A stretch of 46,481 nucleotides of DNA, taken from assembly GCA_040880305.1 (NCBI GenBank), contig JBBDIP010000010.1, positions 1 through 46,481 of the forward strand, given 5' to 3'. The position numbers were made by a program, and so were the translations under genes. Under the pieces are notes generated by a model, which was not told the origin of the DNA, ran no database searches, and saw nothing but the letters and a program-made list of their open reading frames with translations. Source of the DNA: JBBDIP01 sp040880305 (lineage in GTDB: Bacteria > Bacillota > Sulfobacillia > Fermentithermobacillales > Fermentithermobacillaceae). Shown piece by piece: positions 25,618 to 34,725 of the stretch (position 1 is its first letter; the number at the start of each line of letters is the position of its first letter).

Positions 25618-26043
25618 GTGATCAACGTAATCTTGGTGGAGCAGCGCTTAGGACTGATCTCCGGCTACCTGACGAACTTGAGCGAGCTCGCCTCGATCCC
25701 TGAAGACGAGTTTTTGAGAGACCCAATGATGATAGCTGCAGCAGAGAGTTTCCTTCGGAGAACGCTTGAGGCCATCTTCGATATCGGAAGGCATGTACTA
25801 GCCAAGTCGGGTTTCCTGGAGCTAGCGGGAGAGTACAAGAGCATCGCCAGGGGATTGTCCGAGCGCGGGTTCATCAACAAGCAGCTCGGCGAGGTGCTCG
25901 TGGAAATGGCCGGATATCGGAATCGCATGGTTCACTTATATAACGAAGTTACTGCGAATGAGCTACACTCCATCATAGCTAACCACCTAACAGATATCCG
26001 GGAGTTCGTTCGGCAGATGCGAGCATCCCTCCAGGGACGCTAG
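25618..26043 (+). CDS. hepT: HepT-like (DUF86) RNase toxin
   Basis: The 141-residue all-helical protein contains RNRMVHLY at residues 101-108, matching the RX4HXY active-site motif of HepT RNases. In the known type VII systems the Tyr is AMPylated by MntA. GTG 25618 is preceded by GGAGG at the end of mntA. AEAIFDIG-like segment LEAIFDIGRHVL is also typical. The pair probably acts as a stabilisation or defence module. Confidence 0.9.
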   Translation: MINVILVEQRLGLISGYLTNLSELASIPEDEFLRDPMMIAAAESFLRRTLEAIFDIGRHVLAKSGFLELAGEYKSIARGLSERGFINKQLGEVLVEMAGYRNRMVHLYNEVTANELHSIIANHLTDIREFVRQMRASLQGR

Positions 26044-26107
26044 ATCATCAGGAATGTGTGTCACAGACACCTGCGTGTTCAACTCAAACATACGAGGAGG
26101 GTTAGAT

Positions 26108-27487
26108 TTGTCCAGCATGGATCTGCGCCAGTACCAAGGTCTCTTCCCGGCCTACACGGAACTGCGGGCACAGGAGAACCGTAGTGTCCAGGTCGCCTTC
26201 GTCAAGGGGAACAATACGGCAAACTCGCGTCTGGCGACCGGCGGCATCTCGGCCCGGGTCTACATGAACGGGTCGTGGGGGTTCTCCTCCAACCCGGATA
26301 CGACCCCGGACTCTGTCAAGACGGTGCTGAGAGCCGCAACTGACAACGCGGCCTTCCTGGACTCCCGGGAACGCAAGGCCAAAGGCCCGCTGCCCGCAAC
26401 CAAGGCAGAATCCAAGAACGATTTCTCCACCGAAAAGCCGAGGCTCGGTCAGAAAGCGCTGGCTGACTTCGCGAGGGAGATCGACGCCCACATCGTAGCC
26501 AAGTATCCCAACCTCGCAAGCAGGTCGGTCAGTCTGAATTGCCTCGACATGGAGAAGACGCTGCTCACGTCCGACGGATCCTACTCCCATTCGATGATCC
26601 CGAGAAGCATCGTGAACGTTTCGCTCTCCCTTCAGAAGGACGGGCGGCCCGTCGACCTCTCCTGGTCATTTGGAGGGCTGGGGCAGTTCGAGGACATTTT
26701 CGGATCCCCCTCCGCCCTGAACGAGGGCATAGAAGAGATCTACCAGCATTTGGTGCGCAAGAACGAGGGCGTCTACGCTGAGGCGGGCCTCCAGACGTGC
26801 GTCATGGACGCCGATCTGGCGGGAATCCTCGCCCACGAGGCGATCGGACACACCACGGAGGCCGACCTGGTCATCGGCGGTTCAGTCGCGGGTCCACTGC
26901 TCAACAAGATCGCTGCAAGCGACTTGGTGACGCTGGTCGACTTCGCCAACGAGTTCCGCGGCAAGACATGCCCGGTCCCGGTCTACATAGACGACGAGGG
27001 CACAAAAGCTGAGGACGTCGTCGTCATCGACAAAGGCATACTCAAGGGCTACATGCACAACAAGGAGAGCGCCGCGATTTTCGGCGTCGCCCCCACAGGC
27101 AACGCTCGCGCCTACCAGTTCTCCGACGAGCCACTTATCAGGATGAGGAACACCGCCATAGTGCCAGGGTCAAGCAGCCTGCAAGGGATGATCGCATCGG
27201 TCGACAACGGATACTACCTGATAAAGCCCACTAACGGACAGGCCGACTCCACGAGCGAGTTCATGTTCGGCGTGAACTTGGGCTACGAGATAAAGGACGG
27301 CAAATTGGGTCGCGCCATAAACGACACCACAATCTCCGGCGTGGCCTTCGACGTCCTTCGGACCGTCACCATGGTATCGGACGAGATGAAGTGGACCTGC
27401 GCCGGGATGTGCGGCAAGAAGCAAGCCATCCCCGTCGGCATGGGTGGCCCGGCCATCAAGTGCAAGGTCAGCATAGGAGGCAGGTAG
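26108..27487 (+). CDS. tldD: TldD-type metallopeptidase subunit
   Basis: From TTG 26108, with GAGGAGG 7 nt upstream, the product is 459 residues. HEAIGH at residues 243-248 is the TldD zinc motif. Downstream segments GKTCPVPVYIDDEGTKAED and KGYMHNKESAAIFG are typical of TldD. TldD and PmbA (TldE) form a heteromeric protease that degrades unfolded peptides and matures some RiPPs. The partner gene follows 2 nt downstream, so the pair is translationally linked. No RiPP precursor was found nearby. Confidence 0.92.
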   Translation: MSSMDLRQYQGLFPAYTELRAQENRSVQVAFVKGNNTANSRLATGGISARVYMNGSWGFSSNPDTTPDSVKTVLRAATDNAAFLDSRERKAKGPLPATKAESKNDFSTEKPRLGQKALADFAREIDAHIVAKYPNLASRSVSLNCLDMEKTLLTSDGSYSHSMIPRSIVNVSLSLQKDGRPVDLSWSFGGLGQFEDIFGSPSALNEGIEEIYQHLVRKNEGVYAEAGLQTCVMDADLAGILAHEAIGHTTEADLVIGGSVAGPLLNKIAASDLVTLVDFANEFRGKTCPVPVYIDDEGTKAEDVVVIDKGILKGYMHNKESAAIFGVAPTGNARAYQFSDEPLIRMRNTAIVPGSSSLQGMIASVDNGYYLIKPTNGQADSTSEFMFGVNLGYEIKDGKLGRAINDTTISGVAFDVLRTVTMVSDEMKWTCAGMCGKKQAIPVGMGGPAIKCKVSIGGR

Positions 27488-27489
27488 AT

Positions 27490-28785
27490 ATGACGGACCC
27501 CAGGCAAAGCGCCAAATACGGCCTTGAAGCGATGCTTAAGGCCGGGGCGGATAAAGCCCAGTGCAGCGTGACCTTGACCGGCAAGCACGAGATGAACGTG
27601 GATGCGGGCGAGCTCAGCCTGCTCCGGACCACCTTCGACACACGGGTCGGCCTCACCGCCATTAAGGGAGGGCGCAAAGGGAGCAGCAGCGTCAACAACG
27701 CTGACTCCGGCTCACTGGACAAGGCCGCCGCCGAAGTCCTCGACATCGCCGACGCCTCACAGCCCGACGACGCCAACGATATAGCCGAGGCCCAGTCCCC
27801 CGCCGAGTTCTCCGCAGGGAGCGACGCGCCCGACCTCGACAAGATGCACCTTCGACTGAAGGACCTGCTCGGGAACATCAGGACCCGGTTCCCCAAAGCG
27901 GTCCTTCGCCAGGCCTACGTCGACTTCACCCGAAGGCGGAGCTACCTGGTTAACTCCAACGGCGTTGACTTCGTGAGTTACACCGGCGCGTACCACGGCG
28001 TCGTCATGTTCTCGTCCAGAGAAGGCGACAAGACGTCGTCCTTCAACTACACCGCAGTCTCCCTGAAGGATCTGGACAAGGATCTCTTGTCCTGCGCGTC
28101 CCTGGCCACATTGCTGCGGCAGTCAGGCGAGCAGATTGACACCCGCCCCGTCCAGGGCAAGTTCGTTGGGGATGTGATCTACACCCCGGAGTGCTTGGAG
28201 GATCTGCTGAGCTTCCTGCTCTACTCCTTGTCAGACGGGCCCATGATCGCAGGGACCAGCATCTACAAGGACAGCCTGGGTCAGGAGGTCGCCAGTCCAC
28301 TGCTAAGCGTCCATGGCAGGCCTACTTCACATGAGGTCGCAGAAAAGACATTCATTACACCCGACGGCTATGCCGCACATGACTGCACCTTCCTGGACCG
28401 CGGCATCCTCAAGAGCTACCTGCTCAGCCTGTACGGCTCAAGGAAGACTGGCAAAACGCGGGCTCTGAACAACGCCGATGGGCTCGTAATAGACCCCGGG
28501 GCCACCTCATTCAACGAGATGGTGAAGGGCGTAAAGAAGGGCCTGCTCATGGCCCGGTTCTCGGGAGGCCGGCCCAGCAACAGCGGAGATTTCGCGGGCG
28601 TGGCGAAAAACAGCTATCTCATCGAGGACGGGGAGATTAAGTACCCTGTTAGCGAGACAATGGTGTCCGGCAACTTCGCCGAGATGCTCCGAAACATCAA
28701 GGCCGTGTCCCGTGAAAGCGTGGATTTTGGGTACGGCATATCTCCGTGGGTGGCGGTGTCGGGAGTGACTGTTTCGGGCAAGTAG
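27490..28785 (+). CDS. pmbA: PmbA/TldE-type partner subunit
   Basis: The 431-residue protein matches the PmbA/TldE side of the family: an N-terminal AxxYG-like start (QSAKYGLEAMLKAGADKA), LSLLRTTFDTRVGLTAIKGG, then GRPTSHEVAEKTF, LDRGILKSYLLSLYGSRKTG and a C-terminal GNFAEMLRNIKAVSRES. It lacks a HExxxH zinc motif, as expected for the non-catalytic half. ATG 27490 follows AGGCAGGTAG, 2 nt after the tldD stop. The likely function is as obligate partner of TldD. Confidence 0.9.
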   Translation: MTDPRQSAKYGLEAMLKAGADKAQCSVTLTGKHEMNVDAGELSLLRTTFDTRVGLTAIKGGRKGSSSVNNADSGSLDKAAAEVLDIADASQPDDANDIAEAQSPAEFSAGSDAPDLDKMHLRLKDLLGNIRTRFPKAVLRQAYVDFTRRRSYLVNSNGVDFVSYTGAYHGVVMFSSREGDKTSSFNYTAVSLKDLDKDLLSCASLATLLRQSGEQIDTRPVQGKFVGDVIYTPECLEDLLSFLLYSLSDGPMIAGTSIYKDSLGQEVASPLLSVHGRPTSHEVAEKTFITPDGYAAHDCTFLDRGILKSYLLSLYGSRKTGKTRALNNADGLVIDPGATSFNEMVKGVKKGLLMARFSGGRPSNSGDFAGVAKNSYLIEDGEIKYPVSETMVSGNFAEMLRNIKAVSRESVDFGYGISPWVAVSGVTVSGK

Positions 28786-28978
28786 ACGGCGAGCGGCGAG
28801 CGGTAAGCAGCCGAACACCACCCGGTGTGTGATCCCTTGGGGTACCCTAGCTGACTCGTGATACCGTATACGGTGCGCGAAATCACCAGGGTGGTCCAAG
28901 AGAAAGCACCACGCGCTGGCCAGCGGCGGGAAGGAGCCCTGCAAATTCTCGTTCGTGGTCAGAAACCCTGCCCATTGA

Positions 28979-29251
28979 CACAACTGCCGGGCGTACAAGG
29001 GGACCGTCAGCGGCGATCTATCGCTCTTACAGGCGGCGGCAGGCTCTTTCTGGAATGGCGCGTATCAGGCAAAGGACTGGGCTTGTCTGGGCTGCCAGCC
29101 CGCCAACCAGCCGTTCATCGCCAAGTACTGCGCCGAGTGCGGAATAAGGAAGTGCGCGGTAGAAAAGGGTGTGCCCAACTGCGCAGCCTGCGGTGACTAC
29201 GATGGTTGCGAGCGGCTCCACAAGTTTGTTGGGGGCGAATCCAAAGAGTGA
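28979..29251 (+). pseudogene. DUF3795 remnant lacking its 5' end
   Basis: After an in-frame TGA at 28976 the frame reads NCRAYKGTVSGDLSLLQAAA, WACLGC, YCAECGIRKCAVEKGVPNCA and CGDYDGCERLHKFV to a TGA at 29249-29251. The cysteine pattern matches the C-terminal two-thirds of DUF3795 zinc-finger-like proteins. The usual N-terminal CGxxCxxC part is missing, and the frame offers no ATG, GTG or TTG start in its first half. The 3' end overlaps the 3' end of the opposing CGNR gene, pointing to a rearrangement here. Confidence 0.6.
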
Positions 29252-29753
29252 GGTTGCCGCAGACCCGGCTGTCGCACCAAACTCGCGACATCGCGCGGCT
29301 GTCGTCATAGAAGAGCCATCCGCATTCGGGGTTGGCGCAGATCTTTAGACGCTTCGGATCCCCCTTCAAGAGAACGTCCACAAAGGACTCGGCAATCTGG
29401 GCCACGACCCAATCCGAGTCCTTGTTTTCGGGCTCCGACTCCACCCCGAAATGCGGTGAGTCGGAAAGGTGGTTGCGATAGCGCACTCCAGAGATGGCCG
29501 CGTCAAGGCGCGAGATGCCTTCAGGGGACAACGATTCACCAGACTGCACGCGCTTGACCTCGGAGGCCACCACTGCGCGGAGGTCCTTCAGAACAGAACT
29601 CAGGCGCGGGCCTTCGCCCGGGGGGACCTGCAGACCCCACTTGGAAAGGAATTTGTCCACCCATGAAGGGTTATCCAGGCGGTCCTCGCGCCGTCCAGAT
29701 CCGCGCCAATCGCTCCAATCGCTGTTGATGAGATCTATGAACGGGGCTTCCAA
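29115..29753 (-). CDS. ABATE/CGNR zinc-finger protein with replaced C-terminus
   Basis: From TTG 29753 (GGAGGG upstream) the protein has an ABATE-type N-terminal domain (FIDLINSDWSDWRG, SRLDAAISGVRYRNHL). A CGNR zinc finger follows: ICANPECGWLFYDDSR and WCDSRVCGN. After CGNL the family normally continues with a short basic tail. Here the frame instead runs into antisense DUF3795 sequence for about 48 residues to a stop at 29115. CGNR proteins are thought to be DNA-binding regulators. It lies 13 nt after the MFS gene and is likely the last gene of that operon. Confidence 0.75.
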   Translation of the reverse strand: MEAPFIDLINSDWSDWRGSGRREDRLDNPSWVDKFLSKWGLQVPPGEGPRLSSVLKDLRAVVASEVKRVQSGESLSPEGISRLDAAISGVRYRNHLSDSPHFGVESEPENKDSDWVVAQIAESFVDVLLKGDPKRLKICANPECGWLFYDDSRAMSRVWCDSRVCGNLTLWIRPQQTCGAARNHRSHRRLRSWAHPFLPRTSLFRTRRSTWR

Positions 29754-29766
29754 ACGCGTCCCTCCA

Positions 29767-30954
29767 TCACGTCCGCACCCGGCTCACCGCCGCCAGTGCG
29801 GCGACGGAGACCAATTGGGCAGCTACTGAGAAGCCAACCAGCAGTGGCACAGAGAAATCGTACAAGATGCCCATCAGGGCGCTCCCGGCGAACCAGAACA
29901 GGCCGTAACCGGCGTTGAATATGCCGTAGGCGGATCCCCTGCGCTCAGGCATGACCATGTCCGCGATGACCGCCTTGAGTATGGACTCCTGAGCGCCCAT
30001 CCCAATGCCCCAAAGAGCTATCCCGATGATCGCCAAGTTTAGCCTACCGGAGAAAGCGAAAGGAGCGAAGAACGCGGAAATGGCCACCGCCCACATCAGC
30101 GACCTGATCTTAATGCGATCGAAAAGCCACCCGAAGAAGAGGGCGGCCAAGGCGTCGATCCCCATTGCGCCGGCATAGAGCAGAGGGACCCATGTATCAG
30201 GGATGGCGGCGGTCTGCTTCAGGTGGAATGCTATCAGCGGAAAGTCGGCGTAACCGGCCGCGATCATGCCAACTGCCAGGATGTACACCCAGAACTCCCT
30301 GGACAGGCCCTTGCTTTCGATCACAGTCGTCTTGACTTCGAGGTCCCGCGGCTTCGGGTAAAGGACCCTGGCCACCGCAAGCACTCCCAGTGTGAGCAGG
30401 GCGGGGATCAGGAGAAATTGAAATGCGGAACGGTAGCTGTTGCGGGTGCTCAGCGCAAAGGCCATGAGGAGGGGCCCTGCGACCGCTCCTATCTGATCCA
30501 TAGCTTCGTGGACTGCGAAACCCCAACCGTGTCCGACCTGCGAGGTGGCGTACGAAAGCATGGTGTCACGGGCGGGTTTCCTTATGGCCTTGCCAGTTCT
30601 CTCCATTATCATTAGGGCCGCGGCGAGCTGCCAACTCCCAGCGTATGCGAGTAGAGGCACCGCGAGAAGGTTGAAACTATAGCCGAGCCCGGTAATCAGC
30701 CAGTACTGGCCTGTCCGGTCGCTAATATAGCCAGTGACCAGCCTGAGCCCGTAGCCGATGAACTCGCCCAGGCCTGCTACCAGGCCAACAACGGTCCCAC
30801 TGGCTCCGAGGGTGGCCAGGAACGGTCCTGTGACGCTCCGGGCGCCTTCGTATGTCATATCGGAGAGGAGACTCACGATACCGAACAAGACAACCAGTTT
30901 CATTGCTGCGTCTCTATTCGAGCTACGTTTCGTCTCAGCCGATGCCTGCGACAC
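29767..30954 (-). CDS. Major facilitator superfamily transporter
   Basis: The ~395-residue protein has about 12 hydrophobic segments. The MFS loop 2-3 motif appears as GYISDRTGQYW and the loop 8-9 counterpart as FGWLFDRIKIRS. DMVMPERRGSAYGIFNAGYG is typical of a drug or metabolite exporter-like branch. Substrate unknown. GTG 30954 has AGGGG 8 nt upstream, slightly better than GTG 30963. It lies between an amidohydrolase gene and the CGNR gene on the same strand, suggesting uptake or export of that enzyme's substrate. Confidence 0.9.
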   Translation of the reverse strand: MSQASAETKRSSNRDAAMKLVVLFGIVSLLSDMTYEGARSVTGPFLATLGASGTVVGLVAGLGEFIGYGLRLVTGYISDRTGQYWLITGLGYSFNLLAVPLLAYAGSWQLAAALMIMERTGKAIRKPARDTMLSYATSQVGHGWGFAVHEAMDQIGAVAGPLLMAFALSTRNSYRSAFQFLLIPALLTLGVLAVARVLYPKPRDLEVKTTVIESKGLSREFWVYILAVGMIAAGYADFPLIAFHLKQTAAIPDTWVPLLYAGAMGIDALAALFFGWLFDRIKIRSLMWAVAISAFFAPFAFSGRLNLAIIGIALWGIGMGAQESILKAVIADMVMPERRGSAYGIFNAGYGLFWFAGSALMGILYDFSVPLLVGFSVAAQLVSVAALAAVSRVRT

Positions 30955-31030
30955 AGACGTCACCCCTAGACGCGTGCGGCCTTAAGACCACTCAGGGCCA
31001 AGTCTACACCAACGTGTACGTTTGCGGTGA

Positions 31031-32257
31031 TCAACGCCATGCGTAGTAGGGCACGGGTGCCGGTACCTCCACCCTGCCGCCCTTCACGACCATCCCGACT
31101 TTCCGCAAGTCCGAGATGTCCTTCAGTGGGTCGCCGCTGACCGCCACGAAATCCGCGAACTTGCCCTTCTCTACCGTCCCGAGGTCGCTCAACTTCCCCA
31201 GGGCCTCGGCTGCGACACGGGTAGCGGCGCAGATGGTGTCCATAGTCCCGTAACCGAACTTCACCATCATCTCCATCTCGGTGTGGAGGGGCGAGAACTC
31301 GACTTCCGGGATGACGATGTCGGTCCCAACCGCAATCTTGAGACCGGCCGCGACTGCCTTTCTGAACTGGCTCTCCAGCATCTCGTCGGTCTTGATCCAC
31401 CATGCAGCGTATTTGGAGAGCGTCGTGCGGCGGTAATCATCGTCCGCAGACACCCCTTGCATAGACCGGCGAGCAGCCTCGGCCATGCTGTGATAAGCGA
31501 TCATCGTAGGGATCAGGTATGTACCTCGCTCAACCATCATGCCGCGGACCTCGTCGGTGAGGTGCGTGCCGTGCTCCAGAGTGTCCACTCCGGCCAGGAC
31601 CGCCATCTTGGCCGCCGGCATAATCGCGGCGTGGCATGCGACGCGGAACCCGAGGCGGTGGGCCTCGTCCACTCCGGCGTCCAGTTCCTCCTGGCGGTAC
31701 TCGGGGGTCTCGGAACGGTGGCTGGTCAGGATCTTGATCAGGTCGGCGCCGGCCTTGACCTGCTCACGGACGGCCTTGCGGATGTCTTCCGGGCCATCCG
31801 CCTCGCGCACCCCACGAAGGAGCTCGTGGCCGTGCCCGCCGGTCATGCAGATCCCCTTGCCGGCAGTAAACAACCTTGAGCCAGGGACGTAGCCTAGCTC
31901 CACCGCGCGCCGCATTGAAAGGCCTACTCCACTCGACACGTCGCGGAGCGTGGTGATGCCTTTCTCCAGCGTGGAGCGTATGTTCCGGGCGGCAAGACAC
32001 GCAGGCAACGCGTCGCTGTCGACGTACTCCGCCACGTTGGGCTGGCTGTACCAGTAGTCGACGTGCACGTGCATATCTATAAGGCCTGGGACCACGACGT
32101 AGTTCGACAGGTCAACGACGTTCGCTCCATCAGGGGTCCCCCCGCCCGACGGGATGATCTCCTTGACCCGGTCACCCTCCACCCATATCGAAGCGTCGCG
32201 AACCGGCTGGGCGCCCTTCCCATCAATGAGCAGCCCGCAACGATAAACTGTGTTCAT
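31031..32257 (-). CDS. Imidazolonepropionase/prolidase-like amidohydrolase
   Basis: The 408-residue protein belongs to the amidohydrolase_1 group. Metal ligands: GLIDMHVHVD (HxH), GADLIKILTSH (carbamylated Lys), RVACHAAIM, LEHGTHL and VGTDIVIP. ATG 32257 has GGAGGTG 7 nt upstream; an open frame extends further 5' without homology. Related proteins include Xaa-Pro dipeptidases and organophosphate-type lactonases, so the substrate is open. It is the first gene of a probable operon with the MFS transporter and CGNR protein. Confidence 0.9.
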   Translation of the reverse strand: MNTVYRCGLLIDGKGAQPVRDASIWVEGDRVKEIIPSGGGTPDGANVVDLSNYVVVPGLIDMHVHVDYWYSQPNVAEYVDSDALPACLAARNIRSTLEKGITTLRDVSSGVGLSMRRAVELGYVPGSRLFTAGKGICMTGGHGHELLRGVREADGPEDIRKAVREQVKAGADLIKILTSHRSETPEYRQEELDAGVDEAHRLGFRVACHAAIMPAAKMAVLAGVDTLEHGTHLTDEVRGMMVERGTYLIPTMIAYHSMAEAARRSMQGVSADDDYRRTTLSKYAAWWIKTDEMLESQFRKAVAAGLKIAVGTDIVIPEVEFSPLHTEMEMMVKFGYGTMDTICAATRVAAEALGKLSDLGTVEKGKFADFVAVSGDPLKDISDLRKVGMVVKGGRVEVPAPVPYYAWR

Positions 32258-32388
32258 GAGAAGCACCTCCACATAGCCCTGGTTCGAGAGACTTCGGCTG
32301 GAAATGGCGCTGTAATCTGACACCCAGGTGCCCACCTGCACTGCGATTGTACCCCGGCACGCCTCAACTCAGGCATCGCGTCACCCCG

Positions 32389-32694
32389 TTAACGCCGACG
32401 ATTGCGACCCGAGTTCCTTCTATGGAACAGAGACAGCCCCCCGAAGCCACTAACGACGGCCATATAATAGCCGAGATCGTACCACAGGCCGGAGTTCGCC
32501 GGCTCGTAAATCCGGATATCTTTCCTGAATATCTCCGCGATGAGTGAAACAGGCGCCACCCAGCCATGCCAGATCCCCCAAAAGAACCCTGCGGGTTTCG
32601 AAGGCTTGGCAGCCCCGTCGCCCGGGAGACATCCGGCCAGCAGAACCGATAGCGCTGCCACGGCCACGATAAGCAGGAGAACCTTTCTGCTCAT
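32389..32694 (-). CDS. Lipoprotein of unknown function
   Basis: This 101-residue protein starts MSRKVLLLIVAVAALSVLLA and has a lipobox LLAGC at about residues 18-22. The mature part contains GFFWGIWHGWVAP and YEPANSGLWYDLGYYMAV, a conserved-looking pattern in small bacterial membrane lipoproteins that I recognise but cannot name. A second membrane segment is predicted around the latter, and the tail is strongly basic (RRNSGRNRRR). The gene stands alone upstream of the amidohydrolase. Confidence 0.75.
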   Translation of the reverse strand: MSRKVLLLIVAVAALSVLLAGCLPGDGAAKPSKPAGFFWGIWHGWVAPVSLIAEIFRKDIRIYEPANSGLWYDLGYYMAVVSGFGGLSLFHRRNSGRNRRR

Positions 32695-32832
32695 TTGGGA
32701 CCCTCCATCACTGCGTGTTTCCCTACCACCATATGCCGCCGGGGGGGCTGATCCCTTCCTTTCGGAACCACCCTTACCACTCAGCTCGGTTGCTTACACA
32801 ACAAATACCTGGAGGCGGACACCGCAAGTCCG

Positions 32833-33435
32833 TCACAAGAACCTCCTTGGGAACTGCCTCACGATCCCTCGCGTCATCGTGTCGGCCATCGTGAGGGCTT
32901 GCCTTTCTATCTCGTCGAAGATCGTGATCCCTTCTTCGAACTGCTGTGTTAGGATATCCACTGCTTCCGCCTTGGTCAGCGCCAGGTGGTCATGCAGCAT
33001 CGTCCGCCACTCAGCCTCGGACCAGTGCGGGTTAATGCGTGCCAGGAACGCGGCGATCTGGTCCGCATTCACGTACCACCGCCTCTCCGCATCCGCTGCC
33101 GCCTGGCTGTTGCCGGCTTTGGCTGCTGTCACCAGTTCGGAGGCGATGACAAGGTGCTCTGTGAACAACCGGGCAAACTCGCCGGCAATCTCCCGGCCGT
33201 AGAAAGGCTCCAGGGCTCTGGCAAAGTCGACTGGGTTGCGGAGGAGCCGGCGTGTGACGAGATCCACGTCCGCCGAGCCTGCGGCGATGCTCATGATTGT
33301 CAGCCTGGTCCAGGTAATGTGCTGCTCCCATAGCATGCGCATGTGGTTGTTCAGTTCCAGTTCAGCTTGGCTGATCCTGCGCCTGCGACGAAAGAACCGT
33401 GCCTCTGGCGGCAACTGATCCGACGGAATTGTCAT
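32833..33435 (-). CDS. All-helical conserved protein of unknown function
   Basis: The ~200-residue protein is helical and appears to hold two related halves. Each half has an NNHMRMLWEQHITWTR- or INPHWSEAEWRTMLHDH-type helix followed by RLLRNPVDFARALEPFYG or a long acidic helix ending IVRQFPRRF. It resembles a family common in Bacillota that is sometimes mislabelled acetylglutamate kinase; no kinase motif is visible. ATG 33435 has GGGGG close upstream. No function is assigned. Confidence 0.7.
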   Translation of the reverse strand: MTIPSDQLPPEARFFRRRRRISQAELELNNHMRMLWEQHITWTRLTIMSIAAGSADVDLVTRRLLRNPVDFARALEPFYGREIAGEFARLFTEHLVIASELVTAAKAGNSQAAADAERRWYVNADQIAAFLARINPHWSEAEWRTMLHDHLALTKAEAVDILTQQFEEGITIFDEIERQALTMADTMTRGIVRQFPRRFL

Positions 33436-33595
33436 ATCTACCCCCACCTTTTGGCGTGCTCGACATAATGTATGGCGGCAGCGACCAAAATGTCAGGGTT
33501 CACACCTGGTTGGACATCGCTGTAGGCGGGCGCGGACAGGAGACCGGCAGCTCATTCACGAAACCTTCTCCATGTGAAAGAGCAACATCGAGCTT

Positions 33596-34581
33596 ATGAG
33601 AGTCGTCCTGTTCGTGATGGTTGTCGCCATTCACGTGGGTGCGCCTTACCTGTCGTCCCATAACGTATCGGGGGTCCTGAACTGGCAGTTTGCCAACCTT
33701 CTTGATGGCGGCTCAAGAATAGCGGTGGACTGCTTTGTCCTGCTCACGGGCTATTTCCTGAGCACCGCGAAGGACACGAAGCCGTCTCGCCAAATCGCGC
33801 GGATCCTTTCGCCCGTCGCGTTCTACATGCTCCTGTACCTGCCGCTTTTTTACACCGACAACTCGGGTAATCTCAGCGGCGCCCTATCTTCCGCAGCAGT
33901 CGACCTGCTGGCCAACAACGTCTACTTCTATCACCTGTGGTACACCCAGGTCCTCATCGTCCTGTACCTGCTATCGCCCTATATGAACGTCCTTGTCTCC
34001 GAATTGCCCAAGGAGAGGCTTCGGAATCTGATACTGGTCTTGTACTGCGTGGCTTCAGTGATACCGTCCATTGTGTATGCCACCGGGGTCCAGTTCTATG
34101 ACCTCGGGCTGCTAAGCTCGCGGTTGGCCCTGTTCGTCCTGCTGTACTTCATCGGGGCCTACGTGCGGAAGCACCTGCTCACAAAAGCAAGCGCGAAGGG
34201 CCTGTTCTCTCTGTTGTCGAGATGACCTATCCATTGGGAGGGTTCTCGGGAGCGTTCTACGAGTTCAACAACTTCCTCGTCATTGTCGCGGCAGTGTTGA
34301 TGCTTCTGGCTTTCCTCCAGACCAAAATCCCCGGCAGCCAGGCGATCAATCGCATGGGCGGCCTTACCTACGGCGCATATGTGGTGCACGTGTTCTGGAT
34401 CACGGTCCTGTCCAGGTTCGTAAACCCCTTCGCCGCCTCGGAGAGCCCGCGATATCCGCTTGTGGCGGCTCTGCTAATCCTTTCCGTCGCGATCTGCTCG
34501 CTTGCCACCGAGGCGCTTCGTCAAATGGTAGTTCATCTGGTGTCCGCCTGGCGCGGCAAACCATCGAACACGCAGGCCTAG
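33596..34581 (+). pseudogene. Acyltransferase family 3 membrane protein, disrupted
   Basis: Two overlapping frames together form one acyltransferase_3 (OafA/OatA-like) protein. 33596-34225 encodes the N-terminal part (VVAIHVGAPYL with the catalytic His, then DCFVLLTGYFLS). 34222-34581 encodes the C-terminal helices (NNFLVIVAAVLMLLAFL, GAYVVHVFW). They join as ATGA, but a stretch of membrane helix normally present at the junction appears missing. Upstream of 33596 the frame also reads SNIELMRV after a TGA, as if the true start were in another frame. The gene is probably inactive. Confidence 0.65.
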
Positions 34582-34604
34582 CACTGTCAAGGGATGGTCT
34601 TCCG

Positions 34605-34725
34605 ATGCTCGCTACTTACTACACCGTTATCGCCGTGTTCATCATCCTGGCTCTCGGACGAGTGTATCCTCTGCGGACAGTGCACCGACGGATGCCCCAG
34701 GAAGGCGATTCGGTTCACCGCGTGA
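34605..34725 (+). pseudogene. Remnant of a 4Fe-4S membrane protein
   Basis: ATG 34605 starts a hydrophobic MLATYYTVIAVFIILALG. One frame over, the same DNA then reads ECILCGQCTDGCPRKAIRF to a TGA at 34723-34725, a CxxCxxCxxxCP ferredoxin cluster motif. This looks like the end of a membrane-anchored ferredoxin-type protein with a frameshift between its parts. It overlaps the end of the opposing permease gene by 11 nt. Confidence 0.45.

Noticed and set aside
26108..28785. RiPP (microcin-type) cluster around TldD/PmbA
   Set aside because: No short precursor gene or modification enzyme is next to the pair; general peptide turnover is simpler.
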